Under the pieces are notes generated by a model that was given only the letters and a program-made list of their open reading frames with translations, did no database searches and had not been told where the DNA came from. Positions 57,496 through 64,000 of a stretch of 64,000 nt of DNA are shown here, piece by piece; positions within the stretch are counted from its first letter, which is position 1; each line of letters begins with the position of its first letter. The DNA lies in assembly GCA_900312665.1 (NCBI GenBank), contig ONZQ02000004.1:680047-744046 (forward strand), in the 5' to 3' direction. Both the position numbers and the translations under genes were made by a program. Origin of the DNA: Cephalotrichum gorgonifer (taxonomy: Eukaryota; Ascomycota; Sordariomycetes; Microascales; Microascaceae).

Positions 57496-58667
57496 TGTCG
57501 TGAGGTGTTGCCCCACGTGGGGTTCTGTAGGGGAGCTTGCTCGGGCGGGCTCGGTATCGATTCGCGGTCTCGGGGATTAGGGGAGGGGGAGGCAGGAACG
57601 TCTCCAGGCCATTATCGATCTCGGGGTAGCTATCGGCGCGGTAGGGTCGACATGAGGTGGGGAGAGCTGGCGAGTCAAAGATAGCTTATGGGTCTGAAGC
57701 TATCAAGGTTTTGGCAGCTTGCCCGTTCCATCTCTTAAGATCCGCTCTACTTTGGCAGCATTACGTTCCCACCATCATCGTCACATGACTCGAGTCTGGC
57801 GGGGGAGGTACCTCCTCGTTTCGCTGGCTCGTAATGACGGAATCGCAGTTTAAGGTTCTAACGGACGACTCTCATTCGTGGCTGACTGCTTCACCGCCCT
57901 TTACCATTGGTGGGTCGTACATCAACCCCACTAATATAAGTACTCGCTGGGCGATACAAGCCAAGATGACCCAGCTCCATGATGTTCCCTCCCCTCCACT
58001 GAGTTCCTGAAATAGCTGTTACTCTGGCAAGGCAGCTTCTTTGTGAGGCTCCCTAAGGAGCTTTCCGTCCGGCCCACAAAGCTTTTGGACTCCAAGTATC
58101 CGGGCGCTTGATGGCATGATGACCCTGGACTAAAGAGGTACTTTTATTTCACAGTGTCCCGACTGAGACTCCTAGAGGTGTGATTACTCTTTTAGAGCAC
58201 AACTTTCATATGCTGAGGGGGAGGTGTCTTCACAGTATATAAGAACTCTTAGAGTGTATAAAAGCGTGACCTGTGGTGTGAAGAGTCCGTAGGCAGCGGC
58301 GGACATCACTTACACCAGCCGGTTGGATGAGCTTCCTCTCGCCCGCTTGGCTGACTTCGTACTGTACAATTACAGTGCATAGACTGTGCTCGCGCACCTC
58401 TACGGACAATTTTCGCGACTTCGCCCGAACAACAACCCGCGATAGCTTCACCGGATCCAACCTTGACAACATTCGTTTTCTTGTCCCACCCTGCCGTCGC
58501 CTTCCTTCTTTTGCATAAACCTCGCCCGTCACCGAAGCGCCCGAAACTCCCGCTCCCGAGGGCCCCCAACGCTCCCTTTTTCCCGAACCGAACCGATCTC
58601 CTCGTCAGGACATGCCTCAATAGCGAAACACCGAGTAAAGCCGGTTCACCCTCCTCACTCCCCCCCG
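57496..58667. promoter_or_regulatory. Divergent intergenic region (APL5 / COQ10)
   Basis: 1.17 kb between two start codons. Contains the CCCCACGTGGGG palindrome close to APL5. The COQ10 side is pyrimidine-rich. Confidence 0.5.
57511..57522. promoter_or_regulatory. Perfect 12-bp palindrome with CACGTG core
   Basis: CCCCACGTGGGG, a canonical E-box core with symmetric flanks, 16 bp upstream of the APL5 start codon. In fungi CACGTG is bound by bHLH factors (Cbf1, Pho4 and SREBP-like families). The position suggests the 5' leader or core promoter. Confidence 0.5.
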
Positions 58668-59277
58668 ATGCCGCCGCGCGTCCTCCTCCCCGCCCGCGCC
58701 CTCCCCCGCGCGGCCGCCGCGGGCCCCCGCCGCCCCTTCATCACCCTACCCCGGACGTCGCCCCAGACCCTCAGCGCGAACCGGTACATCCCGTACCCCT
58801 CCGCTGCGCTGTACGAGATCATCGCCGACATCGACTCCTACTCCTCCTTCGTCCCCTACTGCTCCGCCTCCACCGTGACCCGCCTGTCCGCCCCCGACGC
58901 CTCGGGCCGCCGCTGGCCCACCGTCGCCACGCTGCGCGTGGGCTGGGGCGGCTTCGAGGAGGAGTTCACGAGCAGGGTGACGTGCGTCCCGTCCTCGCTC
59001 GTCGAGGCCCGCAGCGGCGAGGCCGCGGGGCCGGGGTCCGGCGCCTCCTCGGTGCTCAAGAGCCTCGTCACGCGGTGGTCCTTCGCCCCAGGGAGGTAAG
59101 GGGCCGGGAGGCGCCGAGGTCGGGCTCAGCCTGAGGTTCGAGTTCGCGAACCCCGTCTACGCCGCCGTGTCGGCCGCCGTGTCGGAGACGGTGGCCAAGA
59201 CCATGATCGAGGCCTTCGAGGCGCATGCCAGGAAGGTACTCGGGGAGAAGGGCGGCCGGGTGGGATCTCAGCTGTGA
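58668..59277 (+). CDS. COQ10: COQ10, coenzyme Q-binding START-like protein; apparent frameshift
   Basis: MPPRVLLPARALPRAAAAGPRRPF is an Arg/Ala-rich mitochondrial presequence. The START-like domain follows: SANRYIPYPSAALYEIIADIDSYSSFVPYC, WPTVATLRVGWGGFEEEFTSRV, LKSLVTRWSFAPG. The frame stops at TAA 59097-59099, but the expected continuation (EVGLSLRFEFANPVYAAVSAAVSETVAKTMIEAFE...) is in the +1 frame through to TGA 59275-59277. Removing one base near GGGAGGTAAGG restores one protein of about 202 residues. No normal intron fits: GTAAGG at 59096 paired with CTCAG at 59129 would be a 34-nt intron without a branch site and would delete the EVGL strand. Sequencing error, a recent frameshift or an ultra-short intron remain possible. 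Coq10 delivers or positions ubiquinone in the mitochondrial inner membrane. Confidence 0.85.
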
Positions 59278-60167
59278 GGACTTCCTCCTTAGTCATCGTG
59301 AGCGGTGGCGCTGTCTCTACGATTTCGGGGCGCTCTTACACATCTTCTTCTCCGCTCCTCTCTTTTCTGTATAAAAGAACCACCACTCTGTACAAGACCA
59401 CTTCGTTGCATGGGACAGGCGTTTTTCTTTTTTGATGAAGCCTGGCGCGGTTCGGCATCTAGACTATACAATATAGGCATATATAAACGCCAACTTAATG
59501 GTTTTTACCTCCTTTCCTCTGTGTGTTCCTCAACTCTATCCCGACCCTGTACTGAGGAACGTTGTGAGACATGGGATAGGGCGCATGCATAGCGAAGTAA
59601 GAAGGTCAGAGCATGACAGCCTCTCGTTTTATGAGTTTTTTTTGTTCATCAGGTGCTACCTCCAACTACCTACCAATGGACAATACTCCAGATCTTACCC
59701 CTGAACTTCCTTCATATTCCTGCTTGACCTCCCAAAAGCAAGGGAGAAAAATAAAGCTTCACAACATGCTGCAAAAAAAAAAAGACACATTATATCCCAA
59801 CCAACTTGAAAAAGGTATCCTTGCGGAACAAAACCAAGAGGAGTAGCGAAGAGAGAGAAAAGAGAGAAAGGAAAGAATTGTGCTCATAACATGCATCAGT
59901 AACTGTGAAGAAAGAAAGAAAAAGAGGAGGGTTTTCTCAATGCACGGATGCGATTCCTCCCAGCCCGTTTGATGCCAGGGTATGAACTCCACGGAACGCT
60001 TAAACCCCCCCAAAAAGATCAAAAGCCCCAAATGTACATACTCCAAAAATCAAATGTTGAAACCCTCCAATATGGCTTGGACATTCTTAGTTTTTCTTCC
60101 TAGAACGAATGAGTTAGTAACTTTGCTACGACCGGAGTGTGAACGGGGAATAAACCGTAGTTCCCAC
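59278..60167. other. Tail-to-tail intergenic region (COQ10 / coiled-coil ubiquitin-like protein)
   Basis: 890 bp, AT-richer than coding DNA, with A- and AG-rich stretches (59770-59790, 59850-59930). No gene recognised. Confidence 0.5.
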
Positions 60168-62421
60168 TTACTTCTTCGGCTTCTTCGCCGGCCCCCCCCC
60201 TATCCAGTTGAGGATACCCCCACCGCCTCCTCCGCCACCGGATTTCTTGCTTCGTTTTTCCTTATCCACATTGACAATGTCCACCCCATGCGGGATCCCA
60301 CCTCTTCCAGCTCTCGGGCCCGGTGGGGCCCAGTCTGGAGGCAAAGGGGGAGCACCGTGAGGACCCGCCCCGGGACGGCGGCCAGGAGGCACGGGAATGG
60401 GAGCCCCCCTCGGCATCGCCGGGCCCCTTGGCATCGCCGGACCGGCCCTCGGAACTCCGTTTGTAGAGTGGCGATGGAGCCGGAAGGGATGGTCTGCCAC
60501 GAACCTAGGGTCCTGTCTGTCGGCGGCGAGGGGCCACATGACCATCGTAATCTGCCAGTCGGGCTGAACAACCTTCTCCCAGACCTGGGGAAGGATGATC
60601 TCGCCGTTGGGTCCGATGAGGTCGAATTCCCCACGCTGCACGTGTTTCCCGACGACCTCGACTGACATGAAGGCTTGCTTGATTAGATCTTCCATTCCCT
60701 GCAACAAAAGGAAAAAAAGGTTAGCACTGTTACACCGAATGCCTAGGGGAAAAGCGGGGGGGGGTAGGGGGGTGGGAGGGCTACTTACAGCCCAAGTCTT
60801 GCAGAGGTGGAATGGGAAGCTGAACTTCCGGCCAACAGCATCCTTGAATCGGATGGGAGCCGTTTCCGCCCTCTTCACCTCCTCCTCTGCGATCTTCTCC
60901 CTCGTCTCCTGCTGCACCTGCCTCTTGAGCTCCTCCTCTTCCTTCTTCTTCTTCTCGGCTGCCGCTGCCGCAGCTGCGGCTGCGGCCGCGGCCTCCTCAT
61001 TTTCCTTGGCCAACTTCGCGCGGGCCTCGTTTTCCGCCTTGATCTTCGTCTCCTCCTCCATCCTCTTCCTGGACGCCTCCTCCTCAGCGACTTTCTTCGC
61101 CGCGGCCGCGCGGGCCTCGTCTTCAGCCTTCCTCTCGGCCTCAATCTTCAGTCGCGCCATCTCCTCTGCTCGCCGTATACTTTCTTCCTCACGTTTCCGT
61201 GCCGCTTCTTTGGCGCGCAACTCGGCATCGAACTTCTCCCGGGCCTGACGCTCCACTCGCGCCAGCTCCTCCTCTCGGAGGCGCCTCTGCTCCTCCTGGG
61301 CCTTGAGCTCATTCTCGACAGCTTCCCGCGCAGCCCTCTCGGCCTCCTTCTTTGCCCGCTCGATCTCAACCTGGGCCTCTGCCTGGGCCTTCTTCATGGC
61401 TTCCATCTTCCGTGCGATGTGCTCCTCCGTCTCTCTCCGGATCTTCTCCTCGAGTTCCTTGCGCCTGAGCTCTTCGTCCTTCTTACGCTGCTCCTCGCGG
61501 TACTTTGCTAGCTCTTCCTGCATCTTGATCACCTCAGGGGAGGGGCTGGGCGCCTTGGGAGGAGGCGCGGGGGTTTCAGGCTTTGCTGGAGCTTCTGTCG
61601 CAGGGGGCGGCGGGGGGAAAGCCCCGAGGTATTGCAGGGGACCGGGCCCGCCGCCATAGCCACCGTAGCCGCCGTAGCCGCCGTAGTGACCCTGATGCTG
61701 CCCGTGCTGGTAAGGGGTGACGCCATAGTTATCCCTTGGGTCGCCAAAGTAGTTGGCACCAGCATTATTCGAGTGCGGACTGAACGGGTTCGGGAAGCCA
61801 ACCATCTGGTTTGGCTGGTGGTAATGGCTGGGGGGGTGCTGGCCCATGTAGCCCCCTACAGTGCTCTGGGGGTAGTTGGACGGGCCTCCGCGGGCGCCGC
61901 CGTAGTAACCATGTTGGGGTGGCCCATATCCACCACGCCCGCCCCCATAGGGCGGGTAATCATCCGTGGGATCCAGACTGTCCGATTGGGTCGGCGCAGG
62001 CCGATACGGGTCGCGTGTCTGCAGCGTATGCTGGCGGTACCCGTAAGCAGGGCGGGATCGTGATCGCGATCGCGATCGGGATCTATCGTGGCTAACAGAC
62101 GCCGAGTCTGTCGGGTCGATATCGTCGTCGTCGTCGTATTCCCAATGGCCCTCCTCGTCGTAGCTGCTCGATTCTTCGTCGTGGCGCGAGGATTCCTCTT
62201 CGCTGGAGCTCGGGTGCTGTTGTGGGCGCTGGTGGGTTGTGATACGGATACGACGGGTATTACTAGCACAGGTGTTAGTGGAGCGAGAGGAGGGGATCCG
62301 ACAGAACGAATACAACGATAGGACCTCGGGACGGCGCACAGGGCGCGGGCGTAAAGATGTTCGTCGGGGCTAGAGGAAGGGCGGCTGGCGCGACAAGAAT
62401 AACTACTTACTCGTACGACAT
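60168..62421 (-). CDS. Coiled-coil protein with a fungal ubiquitin-like domain
   Basis: Exons 62421-62411 (11 nt, MSYD), 62262-60789 and 60698-60168, 671 residues. GA|GTAAGT...CTAACACCTGTGCTAG|T joins MSYD to NTRRIRITTHQRPQ; the GTG-initiated extension of exon 2 is not a real start. Order: an acidic/Ser-rich N-terminus, an RSRSRSRSRSR tract, a Gly/Tyr/Pro/His-rich prion-like segment, a Pro-rich linker, and about 230 residues of charged coiled coil (KYREEQRKKDEELRRKELEE...). A compact domain then follows: IRFKDAVGRKFSFPFHLCKTWAGMEDLIKQAF...FDLIGPNGEIILPQVWEKVVQPDWQITMVMWP, which I recognise as the ubiquitin-like domain common in fungal multidomain proteins. It ends in Pro/Gly-rich and basic sequence. 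Function unknown; a scaffold or condensate-forming role is speculation. Confidence 0.85.
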
Positions 62422-62992
62422 TGGTAATATTGGGTATGACGCTACCTTTACTCACGACAATCCTGAGAGAGAGCCGGAGCAAAGGTACACGATAGAGAAG
62501 TAAACACACGAAGCGAGAGACAGGGGTGACAGCTGCGGTAAAAGGCTGCCGTGTCGAAGACGTAGCCTGGGCGGGTTTGTTTTCCCCACCTGTCGAGGAG
62601 CGGACTCGGTTGTGGCGGGTAAGTTGGCTCTAAAAACCAGGAGGAGGATAGGAACAAGTAGATGGGCGCGGGCAAGCGCTGCGCCGAGTGGGAAATTGAC
62701 GGATGTTCTCGTAAGCGTTTGCCGATCCGGGCTAGTAGGGTAGGCTAGAGTGAGTGTGTGTGGGTGCGTGTCTCTCCTGTGTTGACTCTCTGCGTTGTTG
62801 ACTCTCTCTTGTGTTGATTCCAAAAAAGGCGGGGGGAAATAGAGCCGGGTTTACGATGTGTGGAGTATACGACGAAGAGGGGTGGAATAGATCGAATATA
62901 GGTTGATGTGCAATTGAGTTACTCGTAAAGCAAGTAACACGGTGTATTTGGCGGACAAATTTTTCGAAGGGCGGATCGGAGGGAAGGAGAAT

Positions 62993-63049
62993 GGGTGCGT
63001 GGGTGCGTGGGTGCGTGGGTGTGAGTGTGTGTGTGTGTGTGTGTGCGTG
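62993..63049. repeat. (GGGTGCGT)n minisatellite merging into (GT)n
   Basis: Four GGGTGCGT-type units (the last GGGTGTGA), followed by GTGTGT repeats to about 63049. Confidence 0.9.
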
Positions 63050-63159
63050 TGGGAGAAGGAGGAGGCGGTTCCTTTAAACCATGCCGCTTACATGTGCGAG
63101 TGGTGCTCGTACTTGTATGGTGCAAGGTAAGGCAGTGCAAGTCCAATCCAGTCCAGTCC

Positions 63160-63192
63160 CTGCTGCTGCTGCTGTTGTTGCTGCTGCCGCTG
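63160..63192. repeat. Imperfect (CTG)n microsatellite
   Basis: CTG units with CTGTTGTTG and CTGCCGCTG interruptions; non-coding as far as can be seen. Confidence 0.85.
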
Positions 63193-64000
63193 AAGCGGAG
63201 GGCGGCGGTAGTGGGGAATACGGGAGTGGATGAGGCTGTTGGGCTCGAATGAGGGCGATTGGGTGCCAGAAGATGGGCGGTGGGTGGCGGTCGGTGTGCT
63301 AGTGTCTACTCGTACTCGTAGTGACTATCTCGCCGTGGATGGGCTAAGAGCACAGGTAGAAGAGGGCCCAGATGCCAGGTACTATCATACCCGGTACAAG
63401 GGGGGATTATGCCGCTGAAGGTAGGCCACAACTGTGGGCAGGGGTGGGGTTTCAGGCCAAGAGGGCTTCTTGTTGTGCACTACTACGTGTGTTCGAAAAG
63501 GGAGGCAAGATGCGGGGACACCGTAGTAAGGTAGTGCTGGAAGGTACTCGTGGTAGCGCGGTAGGGCGTAGGGCGGACGGCGTTGTACTGGTATGACTCG
63601 TCGGAGTAAGTCGTAACAGCTCGCTGGCGGATCGCTGACAGGTCGAGGAAAGTCGCTTGCAATTGGCGGCGATTGGGGCCCGAGTTCCCAAGTCAATGTC
63701 GGTACTTGCAGCGGACAGGCGGTACACAAGAACTAGGATCAAGGATCATGATACTGCCGACAATGCGACTCACGCGCGACGGAGGAAAGGGTGGTTTGAA
63801 TGATGAGAGGGAGGATAAGGGGAAAGCCTGTGGAAGTCAAATTGAAGATTCCACGAGCCAGATGTCAGAAGCAAAGAGGTGAGTGTTTCGGTACTGTCTC
63901 CTGCAGATCGCGGGACTCGAGCGTTCACAAGTGGCCCATTGAGGCGGCAGGTACGATGCGTGTGTCCATGTACATGTCCAAGTGCATGCCCTTCGTTGGC

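Larger units (their letters stand above)
62422..64000. other. Intergenic, upstream of the ubiquitin-like-domain gene, repeat-rich
   Basis: Leader and promoter of the minus-strand gene, then spacer with minisatellite, GT and CTG repeats and TACTCGTA motifs (63093-63118, 63305-63320, 63543-63551). Short frames only; no recognisable product up to the window edge. Confidence 0.5.

Noticed and set aside
59096..59129. 34-nt intron as the explanation of the COQ10 break
   Set aside because: Below the size of any other intron here, no branch site, and it would delete a conserved strand; kept only as an alternative in the finding.
60807..61511. 234-codon plus-strand Leu-rich frame
   Set aside because: Antisense of the Glu/Lys/Arg-rich coiled coil; the Leu/Phe runs are just complements of GAG/AAG codons.
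1..64000. tRNA, 5S rRNA, CRISPR array or secondary-metabolite cluster
   Set aside because: No B-box-like GGTTCGANNC in a tRNA-like context, no dispersed 5S-type sequence, no spaced direct repeats, and no PKS, NRPS or terpene synthase motifs were found by reading both strands.

Overview
The window is about 64 kb of nuclear DNA from a filamentous ascomycete, most likely a sordariomycete. The evidence is short spliceosomal introns (mostly 47-120 nt, GTANGT donors, CTAAC/CTGAC-type branch sites, YAG acceptors), GC-rich coding sequence, a COMPASS SET1, a 161-residue tropomyosin, AP-3 delta, Rgd2-type RhoGAP and other fungal housekeeping genes on both strands. I see no operons, rRNA or tRNA genes, CRISPR arrays, intact transposons or biosynthetic cluster. 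Exon coordinates in the entries come from reading splice sites and checking reading phase across every junction; they are not based on transcripts.

Left part (1-23.4 kb): a heme-oxygenase-like membrane-anchored gene cut by the window edge and carrying an in-frame TAG; CDT2 (CRL4 substrate receptor); SPB1 (ribosome biogenesis methyltransferase); a JMJD7-type JmjC hydroxylase converging on SPB1; about 4.7 kb without recognisable genes ending at a 37-base assembly gap; a divergent 14-3-3-like gene behind a long pyrimidine-rich leader; a Myb/SANT protein; a DUF4202 protein; and an FMN-dependent alpha-hydroxyacid dehydrogenase. A second large gene-poor block (23.4-28.2 kb), dotted with short TACTCGTA/TACGAGTA motifs, precedes a conserved fungal protein of unknown function.

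Right part (32-62.4 kb) is gene-dense: SET1, a candidate securin, tropomyosin, RRP17, a relic gene with another in-frame TAG, BIG1, TRM112, ER cyclophilin, mitochondrial uS13 (SWS2), membrane dipeptidase, RGD2, APL5 (AP-3 delta), COQ10 with an apparent frameshift, and a coiled-coil protein with a ubiquitin-like domain. Several genes serve ribosome biogenesis or translation (SPB1, RRP17, TRM112, SWS2), but the order looks like ordinary fungal gene order, not a functional cluster.

The most interesting signal is at 540-542. A TAG stands where an uninterrupted reading frame would need a Trp codon, and its A is the first base of a 3-nt loop on a perfect 6-bp hairpin. That is the sequence and structure context described for sexual-stage A-to-I mRNA editing in sordariomycetes. 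Other notable points are a securin candidate recognised from a D-box plus a DIEYIPP motif, a start codon split by an intron in APL5, a start-codon-only first exon in SWS2, and the COQ10 frameshift.
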